From Candidatus Pacearchaeota archaeon (GTDB taxonomy: Archaea > Nanobdellota > Nanobdellia > Pacearchaeales > GW2011-AR1): a stretch of DNA of 32,000 nt. Below, piece after piece: positions 23,117 through 30,051 of this stretch. Position 1 is the stretch's first letter. Each line of letters starts with the position of its first letter. The notes under the pieces were generated by a model that saw only the letters and a list, made by a program, of their open reading frames with translations, was not told where the DNA came from and ran no database searches. Where the stretch lies: contig JACPLR010000018.1 of assembly GCA_016186425.1 (NCBI GenBank), positions 1 through 32,000 on the forward strand, given 5' to 3'. Position numbers and translations under genes: made by a program.

Positions 23117-23806
23117 ATGAAAGAAAACACTAAACAAAAAGGAAATATGGAAGCCTCATACCTAGCAAGACAAATAATGAAACAAGAATTAATCCGTCCT
23201 TGGTCTCAAAAACAGAGTAAACCTATTGCTTACAAGGGATTGAACGATTTATGGGAAATAAGATTCCATCCATGTTATCAATCTTTCCCAAATTCCGAAC
23301 CTGAACTATTAACAAATATTCTTAAAATTAATATAGAAAGAATAGAGCTTGATAATTTTTTTGGCTTTCCTAGAGAGTTTAGAAAGTCATATAAAAATTT
23401 AGTACCATTCCATATACCTGATTTAGACGAACCATATCAAAAAGGATTACTAACCGATAAAATAATTGAAAGTAAACAAACACTATTAGAACAAAGGGCA
23501 TTACTTAACCTTACTGATAAACCTCTAAGTGAAGATGAAAGGCACTATATTAGCGAAAATCAAGGAATCATGTCTTATCAAAAAGGTACTATGTTCCCAG
23601 TTGCACCATTGAAAGAGGGGATGCGAGTAAGAAGGGAGGATTCAGAGATTATGCTTCCTGTAGAAGAAGTTGAACAAATGTTTGCTGATAAACATGCGTA
23701 TGTAATGTTTATAGTAGGAATCACCTTTCCTTATTTAGAACCTGGTACAGAAGCAGAAAGATTAGTCAAAGAAAATTGGTTAGACTATTATAGAAGCAAA
23801 GACTAA
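23117..23806 (+). CDS. Unrecognised protein of the tRNA-Asp cluster
   Basis: The 229-residue protein has no signal peptide or membrane segment. Features include LARQIMKQELIRPWSQKQ near the start, WEIRFHPCYQSFPNSEPELL (about 51-70), a Tyr/Pro-rich middle (LVPFHIPDLDEPYQKG) and VMFIVGITFPYLEPGTEAERL near the end. I do not recognise the family. It lies between two copies of the tRNA-Asp 3' end, so it probably arrived as a mobile single-gene insertion. A TATA-like AGATTTATAAAG lies about 50 bases upstream, so its message should have a leader. The absence of a recognised relative fits a virus- or plasmid-derived gene, but that is inference. Confidence 0.7.
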   Translation: MKENTKQKGNMEASYLARQIMKQELIRPWSQKQSKPIAYKGLNDLWEIRFHPCYQSFPNSEPELLTNILKINIERIELDNFFGFPREFRKSYKNLVPFHIPDLDEPYQKGLLTDKIIESKQTLLEQRALLNLTDKPLSEDERHYISENQGIMSYQKGTMFPVAPLKEGMRVRREDSEIMLPVEEVEQMFADKHAYVMFIVGITFPYLEPGTEAERLVKENWLDYYRSKD

Positions 23807-23852
23807 AATCTTTTCAAACATAAAGTAAACCTTCTATTCCCCGCACCACACA

Positions 23853-23861
23853 GTCAGGGCG
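23853..23861 (+). repeat. Second copy of the tRNA-Asp 3' end (attachment-site-like)
   Basis: GTCAGGGCG again, within CAGTCAGGGCGG (23851-23862), 46 bases after the stop of the preceding gene. Such a G/C-rich string is striking in this AT-rich DNA. Confidence 0.6.
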
Positions 23862-23921
23862 GTTCTTAATATTGTTTTGCATTATAATAATTATTAAAAA
23901 TAACTCAAACTATACTTAGTA

Positions 23922-25391
23922 ATGGCAATCAAAGAAACCCTGGGAGAGATTGTTAATGGGGATGAAGAAGATTTAATAAGAGAAGAAATAGCAGAAGCAA
24001 TGAATCCTCCTAGTGATGAAGAAGATATTTTTTTACAAAATTCTTCTTGTGATATTCTTGGAAATTTCAGAACAATAGCATTAAAAAGTTATAAAAAAGA
24101 AAGATTTTTAGAAGACATTCCTGAACTTATGTGGCCCCTTATAAATAGATCAGATACTTTAATAAAAGGTTATGAAAGAGTATATCATAAACTAAGAAAA
24201 GAGTATATAATTAAAATTGTGAAAGAATTAATTGAAGAAAATCCTGTTAGTTTAAGAAACTTTGAAAGGAAGTTATTATCCTTTTTTATATATCATGTTA
24301 CGGGGCGTGGAAATAGTAATCAATCTCAAGAAGAGTTTTCTGATGCAGTTTTAAAATTTAGAATATTTGAACTGAATCTCGGTGATATCTACTATCTTTT
24401 CTCAAGAAAAAGATGTGGAGAAGGGGGGTATATCTTAGGAATAGCAGACAATGGTAAGATATATAGAAAAAGTATGAGAAAACCAAAAAGAATAAGCAAT
24501 AAAGAAGACTTAAATAATGAAAAATTGCTTAATGAATATTTTGGATCACTTATTTCCCCATATAGAAGAATACATGCTCATGCATCAACATTTTTTTGTA
24601 TGGATCCAGAAGTGGTATCAAAAATAGTTCCAGATAATCTTCTTTGGGCATTTGACAAATCAAGGCTTAATGAATTCTCTGATGAAAATGAAAAAGCAGG
24701 AGCAATCGGAATTGATATGTTAGAATCTGGGATAAGAAATAAGCATTTTTATAGTTCTCATCCTTATGAAGTAATTATTAATTCTAAAAATATCAAGAAA
24801 ATGCGAGTAATCGATGTTCCACCAAAGGGCATTTATTTTTCAACCGAATTCAATGATGGATCTATAAGTATTGGAATATTAAGTGCTAAAAATGAAGAAG
24901 GAAAAATAGCTTGCCATACCTCAGATCACCATGCCAAATTAATACTCGGAAATTCCACCACAAAACTTGATACATTAGGATTAGTAGATATAGCAGGTTG
25001 TATTGCTAGAGATATGTTTGTTTGTGAAGAAAAAAATAAATTTTATTCAGAAACAAGGGTTAAAGGAACGGGAAGTAAGAAAAAAAGTCAAAAAACAGAA
25101 AGGGTTATTTGGCTACCCAGATTTAAAATAAACCTAATAGGAGGTAAAGACACATATGAGAATATATCTGCTAAGGTATCTTCATTAGCCCCTCATCACG
25201 TAAGCGGACATAAACATAGATTGCCAAGAGGCTATAACCCTGATCCAAATAAATTAGATCTTGCAAAAGAATTGGGAGTTCAGATCCCAGAAGGATATAC
25301 TTATGTTAGGGAATATGACCATCCTGGCTCTGGAGAATTTGAAAGGCAATATAAAAGCAGGTCTGCACTTGAACTTTTATTCAGAGAATAA
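23922..25391 (+). CDS. Unrecognised 489-residue protein with His-rich C-terminal motif
   Basis: The protein is soluble, with an acidic N-terminus (about 1-40) and a helical region to about 145. The middle (DIYYLFSRKRCGEGGYILG) may begin a second domain. Near the end (about 419-438) is SLAPHHVSGHKHRLPRGYNP, followed by ELGVQIPEGYTYVREYDHPG; the cluster of four histidines and an aromatic G-Y-T-Y-V-R segment suggests a metal- or nucleic-acid-binding site. I do not recognise the family. A TATA-like TATTAAAAATAAC about 27 bases before the ATG supports the start. It follows the second copy of the tRNA-Asp 3' end and its stop is two bases from that of the convergent methyltransferase gene. Confidence 0.75.
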   Translation: MAIKETLGEIVNGDEEDLIREEIAEAMNPPSDEEDIFLQNSSCDILGNFRTIALKSYKKERFLEDIPELMWPLINRSDTLIKGYERVYHKLRKEYIIKIVKELIEENPVSLRNFERKLLSFFIYHVTGRGNSNQSQEEFSDAVLKFRIFELNLGDIYYLFSRKRCGEGGYILGIADNGKIYRKSMRKPKRISNKEDLNNEKLLNEYFGSLISPYRRIHAHASTFFCMDPEVVSKIVPDNLLWAFDKSRLNEFSDENEKAGAIGIDMLESGIRNKHFYSSHPYEVIINSKNIKKMRVIDVPPKGIYFSTEFNDGSISIGILSAKNEEGKIACHTSDHHAKLILGNSTTKLDTLGLVDIAGCIARDMFVCEEKNKFYSETRVKGTGSKKKSQKTERVIWLPRFKINLIGGKDTYENISAKVSSLAPHHVSGHKHRLPRGYNPDPNKLDLAKELGVQIPEGYTYVREYDHPGSGEFERQYKSRSALELLFRE

Positions 25392-25393
25392 AA

Positions 25394-25942
25394 TCATTTT
25401 CTCGCCTCATAAACATGCAGGGGAGGAATATTATTTAAAGCAAAATCCTTGGAAACATGCGGGAAAAAATCCTTGAGATACTTTTCAATTTTAGAAGATA
25501 CCTGATAAACAAAAAATCCACCATCTTCATTTAAAATATCTCTGCTTCGTTTAATTAATTCAGTTACATCATCTTCACTCATAAAAGAAAAAGGAACTCC
25601 TGAAATAATATAATCAACTTTGCTAAGATTATTCACTTTTAATATATCTTGTACATTTTCAGCGCTGTCATACACAACAATTAACCTTGGATCATTTATT
25701 TTATTTAAATTTTCAACAAATTCTTTATTTGTCTCAATAATAATTATTTTGGAATCCTGATTCATCTTCTCCAGAAGGTATTTGGTAAAAACACCTGTTC
25801 CAGGACCATATTCAACAATTATCTTCTTTTCACTAAAATCAATTTTATTGCATATTTTTTCAACAATATGTTTTGATGTTTCACTGACTGAAGCCACATT
25901 TTTATCCTTAATAAACTCCTTAAAAACATTCGGCTTTTTCAT
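25394..25942 (-). CDS. Class I SAM-dependent methyltransferase (PmtA / rRNA adenine dimethylase-like)
   Basis: The 182-residue Rossmann-type protein has motif I VEYGPGTGVFTKYLL (about 43-57), an acidic end to strand 2 (IIIIETNKEF), D at the third strand (VYDSAENV) and strand 4 VDYIISGVPFSFM, where S-G-V-P-F replaces the N-P-P-Y or D-P-P-Y of base methylases. That last motif and the short C-terminus resemble phospholipid N-methyltransferases of the PmtA type more than rRNA dimethylases. The substrate cannot be settled from the sequence. There is no signal peptide. It converges with the 489-residue gene with two bases between the stops, so their transcripts probably overlap. Confidence 0.85.
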   Translation of the reverse strand: MKKPNVFKEFIKDKNVASVSETSKHIVEKICNKIDFSEKKIIVEYGPGTGVFTKYLLEKMNQDSKIIIIETNKEFVENLNKINDPRLIVVYDSAENVQDILKVNNLSKVDYIISGVPFSFMSEDDVTELIKRSRDILNEDGGFFVYQVSSKIEKYLKDFFPHVSKDFALNNIPPLHVYEARK

Positions 25943-26026
25943 TCTCAGTTTAAAATTAATAACTATTTATTATTTTCCAAAAAACAACAACAGGCCATAT
26001 AAAAAAGTTAAGACTATTTAATCAAT

Positions 26027-26375
26027 AAATATTAATATATCAAGCGAATAAATCATGTAAATTTTTCTCCTATTAAAAGGAAAATTTGATAAAGAAAATT
26101 ATTACATTTAAAGGAGATGTCATAAGAAGAACCTTGGTTCTTTTTATAAAGGAAAGTTTGATAAGTGGTTGCTGGATGCATAGAAACCCGCTGGAGGTTT
26201 TTATTTTCATAAAGAAAACCATTGGCATCTAAAAGGAAGGGTTGATAAGGGTAAACCATTGGCATCTAAAAGGAAGGGTTGATAAGGGTAAACCATTGGT
26301 TGCCCTTATTATTGCAGTATTTTCAAAATATTTCTGAAATCATACAATATCCTTGCCTTATTTTAATGTGAAAGT
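26027..26375 (+). repeat. Modular intergenic element, longest copy
   Basis: Bases 26027-26204 repeat 10894-11071 with one mismatch. This copy then carries about 89 extra bases (26205-26293): a partial cassette and two tandem 37-base units starting at 26231 and 26268 (AAAAGGAAGGGTTGATAAGG), with stems GGTT and AACC. The right part (TTGCAGTATTTTCAAAA, CTGAAATCATAC, CCTTGCCTTATTTT) follows. It occupies most of the 569-base gap between divergent genes; no gene is seen there. Confidence 0.88.
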
Positions 26376-26511
26376 TGCTTAAATCTTATCAGTTAATCTA
26401 AAGAGATTATTATCCACTTTAAAGAGACTTCACTAAATTTAAAAGCAGGGGAAAGATAATAATTAATTTTTTCCCATTGGAAAAACTTAAATAAAAGAGA
26501 ATATTGATAAA

Positions 26512-27597
26512 ATGATAAAAAAGGGGGCGGGAATGGATCAGAAAAAAGAGATGCAGACAACTATAATTGAAATAAAGAATAATCAGCAGGCTACAAAAGA
26601 GGAATTTCTCAGTATATTAAGGCTTGTTGCTCCAGGAACAAATTTAAGAGCAGCACTTAACGGAATTGTTGAGGCAAAAAAGGGCGGCTTAATGATTGTT
26701 GAAAATGAAATTGTGCATCAAGTTCTGGATGGAGGATTTAAAGTTAACTGCAGGTTCACTCCTCAAAGGCTTATAGAGCTTGCAAAAATGGACGGGGCAA
26801 TAGTTCTATCAAATGATATGAAAAGAATAACTTATGCAAATGTAACTCTTGCTCCAGACAGCAGAATACCAACCAAAGAAACCGGAACTCGTCACAAAGC
26901 AGCTGAAAGAACTGCAAAAATGACAGGAACACTTGCAATAGCTGTTTCTGAAAGAAAAAACGAGATAAGCCTCTACTATAAGGACATCAAATACCATGTA
27001 AGAAGCACTGCAGAAATATTACGAAGAGCTACTGAAACACTTCAGATACTTGAAAAGCAAAGAGAATTATTTGATATTAATCTGACGAAGCTCAACCAAA
27101 TGGAGTTAAATAATGACCTAAGCTTAAGGCAGGCGTGTAAGGTAATACAAAGAGGGAAAGCAATGGAAAAAATTCTTGAATCCCAGGAAAAAACGCTGAT
27201 AGAGCTTGGAAACGAAGCAATACCATTGAAATTAAGAATTAAGGAACTAATGAAAGATGTTGAAAGAGAAATAGATTTTGTAATTAAAGAATACACAAAG
27301 CTTAATTTAAAAAAATCAGAAAATATTCTTGAAAGCCTGTCTTACGAAGAGCTTTTGGATACAGAAAATATAATGATTGCCCTGGCCCATAAAGAAGAGG
27401 CGGGTCTTGACTCGATAAAGGGCTGGAGATTGCTGTCAAAAACAAGTTTGGAAGAAAAAGATATAGCAAATCTAGTATCAAAATTCCAGAGTTTAAATAA
27501 TATAATTAACGCAGAGTTGCATGAACATAAACAAATCCTTGGTGATGAAAAAGCAGGAACATTTGCCAAAGAACTTCAGAGATTCAGGAATTTGTAA
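26512..27597 (+). CDS. disA: DisA-type diadenylate cyclase
   Basis: DisA makes cyclic di-AMP from two ATP. The 361 residues match full-length DisA in size. The DAC domain (about 25-160) has D94-G95-A96 and G125-T126-R127-H128-K129 (the RHR motif reads RHK), followed by AAER and AVSERKNEISLYY. A helical linker (about 165-290) comes next, then a helix-hairpin-helix region (GWRLLSKTSLEEKDIANLV). The second hairpin, usually V-E-G-I-G in bacteria, is degenerate here (ILGDEKAGTF), so DNA-junction binding may be altered. A TATA box (CTTAAATAAAAG) about 25 bases before the ATG at 26512 supports this start; a second ATG at 26533 follows a GGGGGCGGG tract and is an alternative. The DisA type is unusual for archaea, where single-domain DacZ is better known. 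Confidence 0.93.
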   Translation: MIKKGAGMDQKKEMQTTIIEIKNNQQATKEEFLSILRLVAPGTNLRAALNGIVEAKKGGLMIVENEIVHQVLDGGFKVNCRFTPQRLIELAKMDGAIVLSNDMKRITYANVTLAPDSRIPTKETGTRHKAAERTAKMTGTLAIAVSERKNEISLYYKDIKYHVRSTAEILRRATETLQILEKQRELFDINLTKLNQMELNNDLSLRQACKVIQRGKAMEKILESQEKTLIELGNEAIPLKLRIKELMKDVEREIDFVIKEYTKLNLKKSENILESLSYEELLDTENIMIALAHKEEAGLDSIKGWRLLSKTSLEEKDIANLVSKFQSLNNIINAELHEHKQILGDEKAGTFAKELQRFRNL

Positions 27598-27644
27598 TTG
27601 TGAACCTCCCCATGCTAAGAAGACCGGGCATCTAGAAGCTATCT

Positions 27645-27732
27645 AAACATAATATTTAATCTTATTACTTATTTGAAAACATACCATAAGAAATTTTTCA
27701 TGTGAAAAATTTAACCCTGATTTACATTCATC
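27645..27732 (-). repeat. Modular intergenic element, reversed cassette-free copy
   Basis: The minus strand reads AAATCAGGGTTAAATTTTTC with a perfect 9-base hairpin: AAATTTTTC at 27691-27699 and GAAAAATTT at 27704-27712. It follows the disA stop and is the only clear copy in this orientation. The rest of the 602-base gap holds the next element and no gene. Confidence 0.6.
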
Positions 27733-27841
27733 AACTTTAATTTATAGCTAAACTAGTCTCCATTATTTTATATTTTTACATGTTATGCTTTTTATCCCTA
27801 GGCAAGACCTTAAGGTATTTGAAAGAATAAAGCACTTAATC

Positions 27842-28056
27842 CAGCTTAAAAATTATCTAAAGATATTGCAGTAATTTAAAAATCATTTAAAGGAGGGGTT
27901 GATAAGGGTGAACCTTTAAATCATTTTTAAAAATCATTTAAAGGAGGGGTTGATAAGGGTGAACCTTTAAATCATTTATGATTTTTAAATCCATTAGGAT
28001 TTTGGTGCCCTTTATACTATATTCTTGCCTAACTTTTATGAGAAAGCTTCAGATAT
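27842..28056 (+). repeat. Modular intergenic element with two tandem 51-base units
   Basis: TATTGCAGTAATTT leads into two units with a 51-base period (AAAGGAGGGG at 27889 and 27940, then TTGATAAGGGTGAACCTTT). ATTTAAAGG and CCTTTAAAT form a 9-base stem around each unit, with GGTT and AACC inside. The right block (ACTATATTCTTGCCTAAC, then TTTTATGAGAAAGC) ends it. Confidence 0.8.
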
Positions 28057-28199
28057 TTGGTCAATTGATAAGTTTCATTTATTAAACTTAGGGAATTTTC
28101 AAAACTAATTATATAAATCCTGCTCTTTGGTAAGATTTATATAATCTAAAATATATTTCTTTGTATATATAGCCTGTAAGCAGGAAAATCTATAAAAAA

Positions 28200-28823
28200 G
28201 TGGTAGATATGAACGAAAGCCAAGAAAACCGAGAAAAAATACCTAAGAAAAAAAATGTTTTTCTAATGTTCATTTTGTCATTAATAACCATTATCGTTTA
28301 TCCTCATGCTTGGTATATAAAAAGAGCCAATGAATTAAATAATCTAAGAACAGCAGCGAAATTCAATAAAGCCATACCAATAATTTCCCTAACATTATAT
28401 CTGGCCCTTATAACGCTTGTAATCGTTTTGGCAATATTTACTCCAATAACCTCTCAAGGAATATCTGCAATAGACTGGAGCGATATCCCAATTGAATTCA
28501 CAATAAATATCTCTTTAATTGTAATTATTTCAATAGCATTAGTTTTAATATGTTTGATTATGGCCTTTAAAACAAGAAAAATACTCAATGAAGTTCTTAT
28601 AAATAAAGGCGAGAAAGTTAAAGTTTCTGGATTTTTTACACTTATCTTTAATTTTTTATACCTTCAATACGAAATGAACCGGATTATAAATGATAAAGAA
28701 AATAATAAAAGAAAGGGCCCATGGGCGATTTTTATTTTAATAATCTTAATAATTATTGCTTCAATTGTAACAATTATTACATTGGTTCCAGACTTTCTAG
28801 ATAGATTATTTCCTTCTGGTTAA
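28200..28823 (+). CDS. DUF4234-like membrane protein
   Basis: The 207-residue protein has four membrane segments: about 20-40 (VFLMFILSLITIIVYPHAWY), 60-82, 104-124 and 172-195. The first segment ending in YPHAWYIKRANELN matches the DUF4234 pattern (small helical membrane proteins with an F/Y-x-x-W-Y-x-x-R ending). Its role is unknown. The frame opens with GTG at 28200, but the ATG at 28209, after GGTAGAT, may be the real start and would remove only three residues. A TATA box (AGATTTATATAATC) about 65-70 bases upstream and a CCTGTAAGCAGG hairpin in the leader suggest a longer 5' untranslated region than is usual in this window. Confidence 0.8.
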   Translation: MVDMNESQENREKIPKKKNVFLMFILSLITIIVYPHAWYIKRANELNNLRTAAKFNKAIPIISLTLYLALITLVIVLAIFTPITSQGISAIDWSDIPIEFTINISLIVIISIALVLICLIMAFKTRKILNEVLINKGEKVKVSGFFTLIFNFLYLQYEMNRIINDKENNKRKGPWAIFILIILIIIASIVTIITLVPDFLDRLFPSG

Positions 28824-28879
28824 TATTTAAATAGGAATATAAAATAATAAATAATCTAAAATTAAATTAAATAATCGAT

Positions 28880-29088
28880 AAATCGGGCATAAATTTTCCT
28901 TTAAAAAGGAAAGTTTGATAAAGAAAACCTTGGTTCATCTAAAAGGAAAGTTTGATAAAGAAAACCTTGGTTCATCTAAAAGGAAAGTTTGATAAAGAAA
29001 ACCATTGGTTGTCTTTATTATTTATTATATATTTTCAAAAAGTTCTTAAATCTCCACAATATCTTTCCCTATCTTATATGGGTAAATT
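28880..29088 (+). repeat. Modular intergenic element with three tandem 37-base units
   Basis: The left block (AAATCGGGCATAAATTTTCC) is followed by units starting at 28904, 28941 and 28978 (AAAAGGAAAGTTTGATAAAG), each with GTTT and AAAC stems. ATATATTTTCAAAAAG and the right block (CAATATCTTTCCCTATC) follow. The 365-base gap holds no gene; a short frame through the repeats is an artefact. Confidence 0.85.
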
Positions 29089-29188
29089 TCTGGTTTTATT
29101 TATTTTTCTAAAAATATTCATTATGATAGATAATAAAATATATTTTCCAGCAAAACAATCTTCTTAAACTCTTAAATCAACCAGTTTT

Positions 29189-30004
29189 ATGGAAAGGAGG
29201 GAATTTTTAATTTTTAGCGCTTTATCTTTAGGCATTCCTTTATTTTCCAATGCAGATGAATCTATTGAACCAAGTGAACTAACATTAAAACAAAAAATAA
29301 TTGTCAATCTTCCAACTTACTCTCTAAAATTATATGAAGATAATGAATTAAAAGAAGAATATCCGTGCAGAATAGGAAAACCAAGAACTCCTACACTTAT
29401 TGGAAAAGGCAAGATAATAGAAAAAAAACCGCAAGTAATTTTTAGGTATCTTTCAGGAGAAAGAAAAGGAAGAGTAATAAGATATAGCTATTTAGATCCT
29501 GAGAAAAGAACAATAAAAATGCCATATAGGGATATGAGGGGCCTAGGTTTTGAGATAAATGGAATAATGAATGGAGCTGTGATACATTCAACAACAGATT
29601 ACTGGACAATAGGAACTGCAAGGTCTCATGGCTGTATAGGCGTCAAAATCGATGACATGTTAAAGCTATACGAAGCAGTTCATGATGGCCCTCTTCCTGA
29701 ATTTGAAACTACTTATCAAACATTATTTTTTGACAAAGAAAAAGGAGATTTAACAATTTGGTGCGATATTTACAATAAAGGAACAAATAATGCAAAATCC
29801 CTGGTAGAAATATTAAATGAAAATTTAGCTAATGCAGAAATAAAAAATCATGAAAAAATCAGTGAAAAACTAAAAGAAATAGATAAACAGCTAAAGGCAG
29901 GCAATAGCGAGATACAAAAAATCATTGATCAAGGAAAAGATCCAAAAGATATCTTAAATAAACTGCATACAAGCTTTCCATTAGAAAAATTATTATCAGA
30001 GTAA
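29189..30004 (+). CDS. L,D-transpeptidase (YkuD family) with Tat-like signal
   Basis: L,D-transpeptidases cross-link or anchor proteins to peptidoglycan stem peptides. The 271-residue protein starts with a twin-Arg-like signal, RREFLIFSALSLG. The catalytic region is H133-STTDYWTIGTAR-S146-H147-G148-C149, matching the YkuD pattern with nucleophile C149. The fold starts at KIIVNLPTYSLKLYE (about 36-50), as usual for the domain. After the catalytic domain is a helical Lys/Glu tail (about 200-271). The expected substrate, peptidoglycan, is absent from known archaea, so the role here is open. The gene for a large secreted protein follows 47 bases downstream and may share the transcript. Confidence 0.88.
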   Translation: MERREFLIFSALSLGIPLFSNADESIEPSELTLKQKIIVNLPTYSLKLYEDNELKEEYPCRIGKPRTPTLIGKGKIIEKKPQVIFRYLSGERKGRVIRYSYLDPEKRTIKMPYRDMRGLGFEINGIMNGAVIHSTTDYWTIGTARSHGCIGVKIDDMLKLYEAVHDGPLPEFETTYQTLFFDKEKGDLTIWCDIYNKGTNNAKSLVEILNENLANAEIKNHEKISEKLKEIDKQLKAGNSEIQKIIDQGKDPKDILNKLHTSFPLEKLLSE

Positions 30005-30051
30005 ATAAATATTTATAAACTAAGAAAAAACCTGTTTCTATTAATCCTAAC

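Noticed and set aside
26053-26265. Protein gene of 70 residues on the minus strand
   Set aside because: It lies wholly within the modular element and translates the same cassettes as other artefact frames.
28952-29167. Protein gene of 71 residues on the plus strand
   Set aside because: Its first part is tandem cassette sequence and the rest is the element's right block, with no support for translation.
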